Origin: Acidimicrobiia bacterium | Lineage (GTDB): Bacteria; Actinomycetota; Acidimicrobiia; IMCC26256; PALSA-555 | Length of the DNA: 7,741 nt | NCBI GenBank assembly: GCA_017853455.1 | Contig: JAFMJM010000107.1 | Location: 1 to 7,741 of the forward strand | Direction: 5' to 3' | Shown: one piece after another, positions 1 to 7,400 of the stretch | Layout of the letters: each line of letters starts with the position of its first letter | How positions within the stretch are numbered: the stretch's first letter is position 1 | Program-made: the position numbers and the translations under genes | Notes under the pieces: model-generated | The model's database searches: none | Told to the model about the DNA's origin: nothing | The model's input: the letters and a program-made list of their open reading frames with translations, nothing else

Positions 1-825
1 GTGCCCTTCGACTTCGACCTCGACCCGCACGAGGAGTACACCCTGGCGAGCGCCTTCAACAATCTGTGGTGGACGGCCCGGGTGCACAACGATCAGGCGA
101 CCCGAGCCAACGTCGCTGCCCAGAACGCCCTGGTCGACCACGCCATCGGTCGGGTGCTCGCCACTCTCGAGGCGGAGGGCATCGTCGACGACACGGTCGT
201 GGTGATGACGACGGACCAGGGCAACCCCTACGGTCAGCGGGGCCTGTGGGGCCACCCACCGTGGACCGACCCGCCGTTCGTCCACGACGTCACCTTCCGC
301 GTCCCGCTGCTGATCCGTGCGCCCGGGCGGCTCCCGGTCCAGCGTGTGGTGGACTCCGTGGTCTCGCACTGCGACCTGTTCCCGACCCTGCTGGACCTCG
401 TCGGCATCGACGGGGTCGAGATCGCCGGTTCCCCAGGGAGGAGCCTCGTCCCCCTGGTGGAGGGCAGCGGGGTGTCGGCGTGGCCCGACGAGGCCTTCTT
501 CGAGGCCGAGACGGCACGATCGATCCGAACCCGTGAGTACCTCTTCACCCGTCACCTCGACGGAACCGGTGACCCCGAGTGCTACGACCTCGTGGTCGAT
601 CCCGACCAGTGGCACAACGTGGCGGACGATCCTGCGTACGCCGACACGGTTCGCGCGCTCGACACCCGGCTCTCGGAGTTCTTCGCCGTGCACGCCGATC
701 CCCGCTACGACCTCTGGAACGGGGGCACGGGCCAGGCCATGGTGTCGAGCTATCGCCTGCTCAAGGAGCGCTACGGCCGTGACTGGGACGTCACGATGAC
801 CGTCGGACCCCCGTTCGCGGACTGA
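1..825 (+). CDS. Type I sulfatase / phosphonate-monoester-hydrolase-like enzyme, C-terminal part (5' end outside window)
   Basis: Hydrolase of the alkaline-phosphatase superfamily (sulfatase branch), which would cleave sulfate or phospho(no)esters. The frame is open to the window edge, so the leading GTG is probably an internal Val and the N-terminal half, with the formylglycine C/S-x-P-x-R motif, is missing. Residues are counted from base 1. Family landmarks appear in order: a helix ending in a D-x-x-x-G-x-x-L-x-x-L pattern (46-56); the strand DDTVVVMTTDQG (63-74), which holds the second metal-binding Asp (D72); GLWGH (81-85); FRVPLLIRAPG (99-109); SHCDLFPTLLDLVGI (122-136); GRSLVPL (146-152); and the terminal SIRTREYLF and YDLVVDPDQWHNVADDP blocks (174-182, 195-211). 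Two positions differ from the usual D-H/N-G and G-K pattern: Q73 and H85. A GC-rich hairpin follows the TGA. The superfamily call is secure; substrate and activity cannot be told. Confidence 0.9.
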   Translation: MPFDFDLDPHEEYTLASAFNNLWWTARVHNDQATRANVAAQNALVDHAIGRVLATLEAEGIVDDTVVVMTTDQGNPYGQRGLWGHPPWTDPPFVHDVTFRVPLLIRAPGRLPVQRVVDSVVSHCDLFPTLLDLVGIDGVEIAGSPGRSLVPLVEGSGVSAWPDEAFFEAETARSIRTREYLFTRHLDGTGDPECYDLVVDPDQWHNVADDPAYADTVRALDTRLSEFFAVHADPRYDLWNGGTGQAMVSSYRLLKERYGRDWDVTMTVGPPFAD

Positions 826-830
826 CCGTG

Positions 831-861
831 GGCGCCGCCCGGGTCACCGCCGGCGGGCGCC
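831..861 (+). terminator. GC-rich hairpin after the sulfatase gene, possible terminator
   Basis: Starting five bases after the sulfatase stop, GGCGCC (831-836) and CCGG (839-842) pair with CCGG (850-853) and GGCGCC (856-861). The stem is 6 bp, a 2x2 mismatch, then 4 bp, around a 7-base loop. No U-tract follows, which is common in high-GC actinobacteria but leaves termination unproven. It sits between this gene and the promoter-like box of the next. Confidence 0.35.
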
Positions 862-884
862 GGGATCGCTGCGGCCGGGCGGTC

Positions 885-896
885 TAGGGTCTTCGG
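885..896 (+). promoter_or_regulatory. TANNNT -10 box for a leaderless transcript of the membrane protein gene
   Basis: TAGGGT at 885-890 is followed by exactly six bases and then the GTG at 897. A -10 hexamer placed so that transcription starts on the first base of the start codon is the signature of leaderless actinobacterial genes. No Shine-Dalgarno sequence is visible in front of either possible start, and no convincing -35 box is present. The same box-to-start spacing recurs at the TetR gene. Confidence 0.55.
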
Positions 897-1310
897 GTGA
901 TGTCGCGTGCCGCTTGGATCCGTTGGCTCGAGATCGTGCTCGCCGTCGTCCTCGTGTACGCGGTGGTGCTGGTCGTGGCCGGGTCGGTCGCCGGGTCGCT
1001 GTTCTCGGCATTGGGGTTCGGGCCCTCAGGCGCCATCGACACCCCTGCCGTCCACGACTACCTGCGCCTTCCGTTCATGGTGCTCGGCGCGGTGCTGGCC
1101 GGATGGAGCGTGACGATGCTCCAACTCGTGCGCGGTCCGTTGCGCGACGGATCGCAGTGGGTGGTGCCGATCCTGATCCGATCGGTCGCCGTGTGGTTCG
1201 TGCTCGACACGGGCATGTCGCTGGTGCTCGGGTTCCCGACGCATGCACTCTTCAACGTGCCGTTCGGGGTCGCGCTGGCGCTCCCGCTGGTGAATCTGCG
1301 TTCGACCTGA
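897..1310 (+). CDS. Small four-helix integral membrane protein, function unknown
   Basis: A protein of 137 residues that I do not recognise. Four hydrophobic segments are visible: about 11-33 (a Val/Leu-rich first helix after a W-I-R-W-L-E amphipathic start), 57-77, 88-111 and 116-133. The first loop holds a Gly/Pro-rich stretch, FGPSGAIDTP (41-50). A short basic loop with RGPLRDG lies at 79-85, and Asp104 lies inside the third helix. Both ends look short and soluble. GTG at 897 is preferred over the adjacent ATG at 900 because the TAGGGT box lies exactly six bases upstream of 897; the choice changes one residue. It probably has its own promoter, since a hairpin separates it from the sulfatase. 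It converges on the hydrolase gene. No catalytic motif is evident. Confidence 0.8.
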   Translation: MMSRAAWIRWLEIVLAVVLVYAVVLVVAGSVAGSLFSALGFGPSGAIDTPAVHDYLRLPFMVLGAVLAGWSVTMLQLVRGPLRDGSQWVVPILIRSVAVWFVLDTGMSLVLGFPTHALFNVPFGVALALPLVNLRST

Positions 1311-1345
1311 CCGCCGTCGATGGTGCGGTGCCGCCGCTCACGTCT

Positions 1346-1376
1346 CCGGACCCGGCGTCGACGACGTGGGGTCAGG
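1346..1376. terminator. Imperfect hairpin between convergent genes, possible bidirectional terminator
   Basis: GACCC (1349-1353) pairs with GGGTC (1369-1373) and CGTC (1356-1359) pairs with GACG (1363-1366) around a three-base loop. One G-U pair and one mismatch lie between them, and CC/GG closes the base after another mismatch. It lies where the membrane protein gene (+) and the hydrolase gene (-) meet, and covers the hydrolase stop. The symmetry suits a two-way terminator, but there is no U-tract and the gap is only 61 bp. Confidence 0.3.
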
Positions 1377-2181
1377 GCTCCGTCGCGATGGGTCGGGAGT
1401 CGATGAATCGCCGCAGCGCCTCGAGGAACTCCTCAGGTTGCTCGGCGAAGGCCTGATGTCCGCAGCCGAAGGTGACCGCTTCGGCGAGCGGAAGGGCCCG
1501 TCGGGCGCGGCGGCCGTCGGTGATCCAGGGGAGCACGGGGTCCCGGGTTCCCCAGACGAGGAGGGTCGGTGAGTTCACGGCGGTGGCGTCGGCCCGCGCG
1601 TCGTGCCGCCGGTCGGTGAAGCTCCGCCAGAGGTGCGCGAACGTACGCACGCGGTCCGGGTCGTGAGAGGCCTCGACGAGCGCAGATCTGATCGCGATCG
1701 TGGTGACGGTCCTCCGCCGGAGATACAGGCGGGGAAGGAGCCGCATGACGGTGGGCGCGAATCGGGGTGTGCCGAACAGCCGGCACACCCCGAGCGTCAG
1801 CGGTGACCGGGGCGTGAATCCTCCGGGGTTGACGAGGACGAGGCGCGCGACGAGGTCGGGTCGTCGCGCAGCAGTGCGCACGGCGGCGAAGCCCCCGAGG
1901 GAGTTTCCGATCAGCGTGTACGGACCGTCCGCGATGGCCTCGAGCAGTCCGGGGAGGAGGTCGGCGAAGCCGCATGCGCTCGGCGTCGTCGACAATGCGC
2001 TCTCGCCGTGCCCAGGCCAGTCCACGCTGTAGACGGTGGCGTACCGGGAGATCGCGTCGGCGACCGCAGCGAAGTCGTGGTGACTGCCGCCATTGGCGTG
2101 CAGCAACACCACGGCCGGGCCGGTCCCGGCGACGTGCACGGCGACGCCGTCGAAGTGGCGTGTGTCACCGGTGGTCGACAT
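1372..2181 (-). CDS. Alpha/beta-hydrolase (lipase/esterase/C-C hydrolase-like)
   Basis: A 269-residue serine hydrolase of the alpha/beta fold, probably cytosolic: no signal peptide or membrane segment is seen. The triad can be read off: the nucleophile Ser94 in G-N-S-L-G-G, Asp214 in W-G-T-R-D-P-V-L-P, and His242 in G-C-G-H-Q-A-F-A-E-Q-P-E-E-F. The oxyanion region is LLHANGG (26-32), and VDWPGHGES (53-61) is the usual strand-4 loop. Length is normal for MhpC/BioH-type members; the lid (about 120-190) is Arg-rich. The ATG at 2181 overlaps the exporter's stop by 17 bp, which implies co-transcription and translational coupling. An in-frame ATG at 2214 would add 11 residues and lengthen the overlap to 50 bp; neither start has a clear ribosome binding site. 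The fold is certain. The substrate is unknown, but the operon suggests it is the exported or inducing compound. Confidence 0.88.
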   Translation of the reverse strand: MSTTGDTRHFDGVAVHVAGTGPAVVLLHANGGSHHDFAAVADAISRYATVYSVDWPGHGESALSTTPSACGFADLLPGLLEAIADGPYTLIGNSLGGFAAVRTAARRPDLVARLVLVNPGGFTPRSPLTLGVCRLFGTPRFAPTVMRLLPRLYLRRRTVTTIAIRSALVEASHDPDRVRTFAHLWRSFTDRRHDARADATAVNSPTLLVWGTRDPVLPWITDGRRARRALPLAEAVTFGCGHQAFAEQPEEFLEALRRFIDSRPIATEP

Positions 2182-3757
2182 CGGTCGCCAGGGCTTCGAG
2201 GTCCGGCGGGACATCGGGATGGTCGGGGCTGACGGCGCGCGCGGGAAGGAACGCCAACGCGGCGATCGCCGCGGCAGCGGTGACTCCGGCCGCGACGAGG
2301 ACGCCGGCGGAGAAGCCGCGCATGAACGAGTCCCGGGCGGCGTCGAGCACGATGGCTCGGCCGGCGGCCGGAGCCCGGCGGGCGACCTCGGCCGCCGCGA
2401 CGACCGACTCCCGGGCCGCGGCGAGCGCCTCGGCCGGAATGGGCAGGCCCCGGAGTCGTCGCACGATCTCCGGTCCGTACAGCGACGCGAACACCGATCC
2501 GACCACCGCGACCCCGATGGTGCCGCCGAGCTCCCGGGTGGTGTCGTTGACGGCCGAGCCGACGCCGGCCTTCGCTCGGGGAAGCGAGCCGAGGATGGCC
2601 TCGGTCGACGGAGCGAGGGTCAGGGTCAGCCCGGCGCCGATCATGGCGGCCTGGACGGCCACGACGCTCCAGTACGGCGAATCGGGGGTGAGGGTCGACA
2701 CCCACACGAACCCGGCCGTCATGAGCGTGAGCCCGCCGGTGACGACGATCTTCGTCCCGATCCGCAGGGCCAGACGAGCGGCCAACGGTGCGGCGATGGC
2801 CGATGCCACGGCGAAGGGCAGCGTGTGCAGGCCGGCCGACAGGGTCGAGTATCCGCGGACCACCTGGAAGTACTGGGTCATCAAGAAGATGAACCCGAAC
2901 AGTGCGAAGAAGGCGCAGGCCACGGCACCACTCGCGGCCGAGAACCGGGCGTTGCGGAACACCCGGACGTCGAGCATCGGGTGGTCACGCCGCAGCTCCC
3001 ACGCCACGAACGCACCGATCAACACCGCCGACCCGACGAACCCGGCGATCGTGAGACCGTCGCCCCACCCGTGCTTCGGGGCTTCGATCACGGTGTAGAC
3101 GAGGAGCAGGATCGCGGCGATCGACAGGACGAGCCCGTTGGGGTCGAGCCGGCCGGCGTCGGGATCGCGGGTCTTGGGGATGAGACGGTGCCCCGCAGCG
3201 AGGGCCACGATCACCACGGGCACGTTGACGAGGAAGATGGAGCCCCAGGCGAAGTGCTCGAGGAGCCAGCCGCCGGTCAGCGGCCCGAGGGCGACGGCGA
3301 GACCCGACACCGCCGACCACACCCCGATCGCCTTGGCGCGTTCGACCGGATCGGTGAACACGTTGGTGAGGATCGCCAAGGTGGCGGGGAACACGAGCGC
3401 CGCCCCGATCCCCATGGCGGCCCGGGCGGCGATCAGCTGCGAGGCCGATTGCGTCAGACCGGCGGCCACCGACGTGGCCGCGAACAGGATCAAACCGATC
3501 TGGAGCGCGCCCTTGCGCCCGTAGCGGTCGCCGAACGACCCGAACGCCAACAACAGTCCGGCGAACACGAGGCTGTAGGCGTCGACGATCCACTGGAGCT
3601 GACTGGTGGAGGCCGACAGCTCCCGACTCAGGGTGGGGAGGGCCACGTTGACGATGGTGTTGTCGACCACCACCAGGAAGAGGCTCAGGCACAGCACGGG
3701 GAGGATCAGCCAGCGGCGCGGATCTCCGTGGTCGGCGAGGTCGGGTTCCGTCGTCAT
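2165..3757 (-). CDS. DHA2-family (EmrB/QacA-type) MFS drug exporter, 14 predicted helices
   Basis: A 530-residue proton-driven efflux transporter of the inner membrane. Hallmarks of the 14-helix DHA2 group are present: motif D1, VVVDNTIVNVALP (29-41), with the membrane-embedded Asp32; motif A, GSFGDRYGRKGAL (73-85), in the loop between helices 2 and 3; the antiporter motif C with GPLTGGW (158-164) in helix 5; and D-T-T-R-E-L-G-G-T-I-G-V (405-416), typical of the C-terminal half. A long Ala-rich segment (437-475) precedes the last helix, and the tail (507-530) is soluble. The frame extends upstream to a TTG at 3793, but that TTG is part of the -35 box. The ATG at 3757 lies seven bases after the -10 box and is the better, probably leaderless, start. 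The gene is divergent from its likely TetR repressor and overlaps the hydrolase gene. The export role is well supported; the substrate is unknown. Confidence 0.93.
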   Translation of the reverse strand: MTTEPDLADHGDPRRWLILPVLCLSLFLVVVDNTIVNVALPTLSRELSASTSQLQWIVDAYSLVFAGLLLAFGSFGDRYGRKGALQIGLILFAATSVAAGLTQSASQLIAARAAMGIGAALVFPATLAILTNVFTDPVERAKAIGVWSAVSGLAVALGPLTGGWLLEHFAWGSIFLVNVPVVIVALAAGHRLIPKTRDPDAGRLDPNGLVLSIAAILLLVYTVIEAPKHGWGDGLTIAGFVGSAVLIGAFVAWELRRDHPMLDVRVFRNARFSAASGAVACAFFALFGFIFLMTQYFQVVRGYSTLSAGLHTLPFAVASAIAAPLAARLALRIGTKIVVTGGLTLMTAGFVWVSTLTPDSPYWSVVAVQAAMIGAGLTLTLAPSTEAILGSLPRAKAGVGSAVNDTTRELGGTIGVAVVGSVFASLYGPEIVRRLRGLPIPAEALAAARESVVAAAEVARRAPAAGRAIVLDAARDSFMRGFSAGVLVAAGVTAAAAIAALAFLPARAVSPDHPDVPPDLEALATDVDHR

Positions 3758-3793
3758 GTGACAGTGTCTAGTCCAACGACTGGACACTGTCAA
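3758..3793 (-). promoter_or_regulatory. Sigma70-type promoter of the exporter-hydrolase operon
   Basis: On the minus strand, TTGACA (3793-3788) is separated by exactly 17 bases from TAGACA (3770-3765), followed by seven bases and the ATG at 3757. This is a near-consensus promoter, strong for such a GC-rich genome. Its spacing puts the transcription start at or next to the ATG, so the mRNA should be leaderless or nearly so. Both boxes lie inside the palindromic operator. Confidence 0.75.
3759..3792. promoter_or_regulatory. 34-bp palindromic operator for the adjacent TetR regulator
   Basis: Two 15-base arms, 3759-3773 (TGACAGTGTCTAGTC) and 3778-3792 (GACTGGACACTGTCA), are inverted copies with one mismatched pair (3769/3782) around the four-base centre CAAC. 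The outer ten pairs are perfect. Size and symmetry suit one or two TetR dimers. A bound repressor would cover the -35 and -10 boxes of the exporter and reach the probable -35 region of the regulator gene, giving repression of both. Assignment to this TetR rests on position, not on a known consensus. Confidence 0.75.
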
Positions 3794-3812
3794 CTTCCAC
3801 GCGGTCCCGACC

Positions 3813-3824
3813 TACGCTGGGGGG
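3813..3824 (+). promoter_or_regulatory. TANNNT -10 box for a leaderless tetR-type transcript
   Basis: TACGCT at 3813-3818 is followed by six G residues and then the ATG at 3825, the same box-to-start spacing as at 885-897. The expected -35 region (about 3789-3795) is a poor match to TTGACA and touches the right edge of the operator, consistent with a weak, autoregulated promoter. The six Gs could instead be read as a poor Shine-Dalgarno sequence, but they directly abut the ATG, too close to serve as one. Confidence 0.5.
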
Positions 3825-4394
3825 ATGGGACCGTCGGACCTCCGCCAGACGATTCTCGACTCGGCCGTGGCCCACATCGCCGAGCGGGGTCCCGACGGGC
3901 TGTCGTTCCGTCGGCTCGCCAAGGCCGCAGGGGTCAGCCACCAGGCGCCGTACCACCACTTCGTGGACCGCCACGGCATCTTCGAGGCGATCAGCGACGA
4001 GGGCTTCGCCATGCTGTTCGACGCCATGCGCCGCGCCATCGCCACCGCCGACGGTGATCCCGCTGCGGCCCTCCTCGAGAGCTACGTCGGATTCGCCCTC
4101 GAGCACCGTGGGCACTTCCGCGTGATGTTCCGTCCCGACCTCTGCGCGTCGGGCGGTCAGGCCTTCGACACCCTCGTCGACGTCGTGCGCGTCAGCCTCG
4201 GGCCCGATGCGACGATCGACGAGATTCGTGCCCGGACGACGGCCATGTGGTCCATGGCGCACGGCCTGGCGACCCTGCTCGTCGACGGCCCGCTCGAGCG
4301 CAAGATCGGACCGATCACCGATCACCGCGCGTTCGTCCGGGCCGTGGCCGAGCAGTCGGGTCTGACGGCCGTCGTGGACCGCCCGGCCGTCTGA
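3825..4394 (+). CDS. TetR/AcrR-family transcriptional repressor with WHG-type C-terminal domain
   Basis: A 189-residue dimeric, ligand-responsive DNA-binding protein. The N-terminal domain (about 6-53) is a clear TetR helix-turn-helix: ILDSAVAHIAERG, LSFRRLAKAAGVS as the first HTH helix and turn, and HQAPYHHFVDRHGIF as the recognition helix and following helix. In the ligand domain, HRGHFRVMFRPDL (94-106) and W-S-M-A-H-G-L-A-T-L-L-V-D-G (142-155) match the WHG-type C-terminal domain (the TetR_C_33 kind). ATG at 3825 is supported by the six-base spacing from TACGCT and by the normal N-terminal length. It is divergent from the MFS exporter across a 67-bp space filled by the palindrome, so it most likely represses the exporter-hydrolase operon and itself until an effector binds. 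The effector is unknown. Confidence 0.93.
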   Translation: MGPSDLRQTILDSAVAHIAERGPDGLSFRRLAKAAGVSHQAPYHHFVDRHGIFEAISDEGFAMLFDAMRRAIATADGDPAAALLESYVGFALEHRGHFRVMFRPDLCASGGQAFDTLVDVVRVSLGPDATIDEIRARTTAMWSMAHGLATLLVDGPLERKIGPITDHRAFVRAVAEQSGLTAVVDRPAV

Positions 4395-4401
4395 CTTCCG
4401 G

Positions 4402-7400
4402 TCACACCGGGGCGTCGAGCACCTGCGGGGAGCACGACGTCCACAGCCACGATGGCCACGAACCCCAACGGGCGACGAACCCGCTGGAGCCCTTCCCGCA
4501 CCCGACGATTCCGTACTGGTTGATGCGCATCCGTCCGGAGCCCGTCCATCCGAACACCGTGACGGCGCCCTGACCGCCCAGATCGAACGTCGAGGGCCCG
4601 ACGGTGCCGTCGAGCACGCCGGAGACTCCGAACCAGTCGCCGAACGCCAACGGTCGGGTCCCGTCGGCCGAACCGAGGCGCACCTGCAGGCGGGCGGTCG
4701 CCCCGCCGTCGAGGATGAGGTCGCCGCCGCCGAGGACCCGTCCGGCGACGAGCACGTCGCCGCCGATCTCCCAGACGCCGGCCGTGGTCCGGCCGTCGCT
4801 CGCCGTGGTGGGGAAGCGGTACGCGACCCGGCCCTGCACGCCGACCAGCGACAGGCCGGTCTGCACCGGTCCGATCTCGATCCCGGCGGTGCCGGCGATC
4901 CGCCACGGCGCGGTGCGGACGTCGGCGCGCAGCGTCAGGCCGACGGGCACGCCACCGATCACCGCCGGGATGCGGTCGGCGGCGAGCGACAGACGGGTCA
5001 GCTCGCCGTTGGTGAACTCGACGAATCCCCCGACCGTGCTGTTGGCGGTGCCCGGGAGCACGACCGAGACCTCGCCGGAGTACGTCTCGGTGCCGGGGCC
5101 GCGCTGGTAGCTCACGGCGAGCCGGTCGATGGTCAGGACGCCCGGGATCCCGATCTTCGACAGCGCGAACCCGGCTCCGGTGACGACGCCGTTCTCGGTG
5201 CCGAGGGCGAACGACGTGCCGCCCACCCCGGCGAGCCGGGTGGCGAGGGCGACGTTCCAGCGGGCGGCCCCGGCGTCGTAGGCGAACCCGAGATCGTCGA
5301 CGGCCAGGACCCCGAAGAGCGTGGCCCCCGACTTCAGCCCGATTGATCCGCGCAGGAGGGTGCCGTCGGGGGCGAACGCGAGGTCGACCGAGCCCTTGGA
5401 GGGCTTCGAGGTGTCCTCGACCGCCAGGGTGCCCACCCACCCGGTGGACTGGTCGTAGGCCACCCGGAAGGTGCGGACCCGCACGAGTCCGGCGAGCGAC
5501 GTCGCGCCGAGTTCGAGCGAACCGCCGGTGACGACCCGGTCGGAGAACGTGAGCGATCCGGAGAGGCGGGTGCGGCGACCGACCGCGTCGACGACGTCGC
5601 CGGTCGCGGCCCAGGTGCCGGCGTCGGTCCAGTCGAGTGTCGCGGCGTCGATCCGGAACAGCCCGGCGAGCGTCGCGTTGCGCACGGCGATGCCCGCACC
5701 GACGATGCCGCGGTCGCAACGGTGGGCGATCGTGAGGATCCCGGAACCGCCACCGATGACGGCGGGTGCGGTGACCGTGGTCTTCGCGACGAGGTACTGC
5801 GCGCCGACGGCCTCGACGTCGAGCGAGGCGGCACCCAGGCCGAACTCGGTGAGGTCGGCGTCGAGCCGGTCGGTGAGCTTCTTGCCGACGACGGCGCGGC
5901 TGGTGCGTCCGCACCCGGCGAGAGCGTCGAACCGGGTCTCGAGGGCGGTGCGCCGGCCCTGGGGATCGGGGGTCCGGTCAGCGGCGGCGTCGGGGGTGGG
6001 GAGCCGGTCGGGGACCGGTCCGCCGAGCTCGGCGAGGTCGCAGCGTCCGGTTCGGGGCTCGGGCTCCGCCGACCAGCGCCAGACGAATCCGATGCGCTCG
6101 CCGGGTCCGGTGCTGCAGGCGACCAGCCCGTCGGCGCCGAGGCTGACCGCGCCCGACTGCTCGGTGAACAGCACGGAGAGGCGGGCCTCACCGGTGCCCG
6201 TCAGCGTCTCGGGTCCGATCCGACCCTCGACCCGACCGGCCAGGCCGACGACGCTCGAATAGTCGAGCTCGCCGGTGCCTCCGGCGCCACCGAAGCTCAC
6301 CGAGAACCGGGCTTCGCCGGACTCGCCGATGTGCACTTCACCGCGACCCAACGCCGTGGCGCCGACGGCGGCGTCGCCGGCGAACGTCCAGACCGGTGCC
6401 TCACCGGTGAGGTCGGTGCGGACCGAGCCGCCGACCGTGACGAGGGGCGCACCTCCGCGGCGCGGGCCGACACGGATCCGGGCGTCACCGTCGATCCGCC
6501 ACGGTTCGGCGGCCACCCGGGCGTCGAGGTCGAGCACCACCGGGACGTCGCCGAACGTCACCGGCAACTGCTGGGTGACGAGCCGACCGTCGGCGAACGC
6601 ACCGTCGACGAACCGGAAGGTGCCATCGACCCGGGCGTCGCGCAGACCGGCTCCCGTGGCGGCCCCCGAGCCGGGCAGCGTCACCTGTGCGGAGCCGTTG
6701 AGCACCGAGCCGGCCCCGTCCGGGGCGTACTCCACCCGGAGCGCGTCGAGCCGGAGTCCGGCGGTGAGCCGGACCGTCGCCAGGGTGAAGGCGGCGCCGG
6801 TCACCGCACCGTCACGACTGCCCAGACGGAACGTGCTCGCCTCGCCGGTCCCGCCGCTGGTGCGCGCGAACGCCGACCAGGTGGCGCCCGGGGCGTCCCA
6901 GTCCAACGTGAACTTGGCCAGTGGGATCACGCCGAACAGGGGGACGCCCGACGCGAAGTCGATGGAACCCTGCTGCAACGTTCCGTCGTCGGCGAACGTG
7001 AGAGAGACGTCGGCGGAGGCCACCGAGGTGTTGCGCTCGCCGGTCACCGCCAGTCGGCCGTTCCACGCGCCGGCGGTGGAACCGGCGAGGTGGAGGTGGT
7101 CGACGACGAACAGCCCGGCCAGGGGGAGACGCCGGAGATCGAGCTCCCCGCCGCTGATCGTGTCGTCGGTGACGCCCAGCCAGCCGGTGAGGGTCGTGGT
7201 CCGCCCCTCGGCCGTGGTGGCGACGGCACTCACGTCCCACCGGCCCCGATCACCGTCCCAGCGCAGCCAGGCGTCGCGGACGGTGAAGAGCTGGGCGAGC
7301 GACGAGCGCTGGACCTTCACCTCGGCCTGCTGGACGCCGGCGGCACAGGTGTAGGTGAGGGAGAGCGCGCCCACGGCGTCCGGGGCCCCTCCGGCGAGGA

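Noticed and set aside
3758..3793. Upstream TTG start adding 12 residues to the exporter
   Set aside because: The TTG is the beginning of the -35 box TTGACA, and the extension would be encoded by the operator. The ATG at 3757 fits family length and promoter spacing.
2093..4057. A 654-codon open frame on the + strand opposite the exporter
   Set aside because: It is rich in Arg, Gly, Asp and His, has no recognisable domain, and runs antisense to a textbook MFS protein and into the TetR gene. Long open shadow frames are expected at this GC content.
4398..4410. Small inverted repeat CCGGT-CAC-ACCGG at the convergent stops
   Set aside because: Only five base pairs with a three-base loop and no U-tract. 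Such short repeats are frequent by chance in this composition.
4322..5914. A 530-codon minus-strand frame overlapping the large gene
   Set aside because: Its product is almost entirely Arg, Pro, Gly and Asp, and it overlaps the frame that shows the coherent duplicated protein with conserved cysteines.
6275..7354. A 359-codon + strand frame opposite the large gene
   Set aside because: Ser/Pro/Arg/Thr-rich low-complexity translation with no motif, antisense to conserved repeats. A GC-driven shadow.
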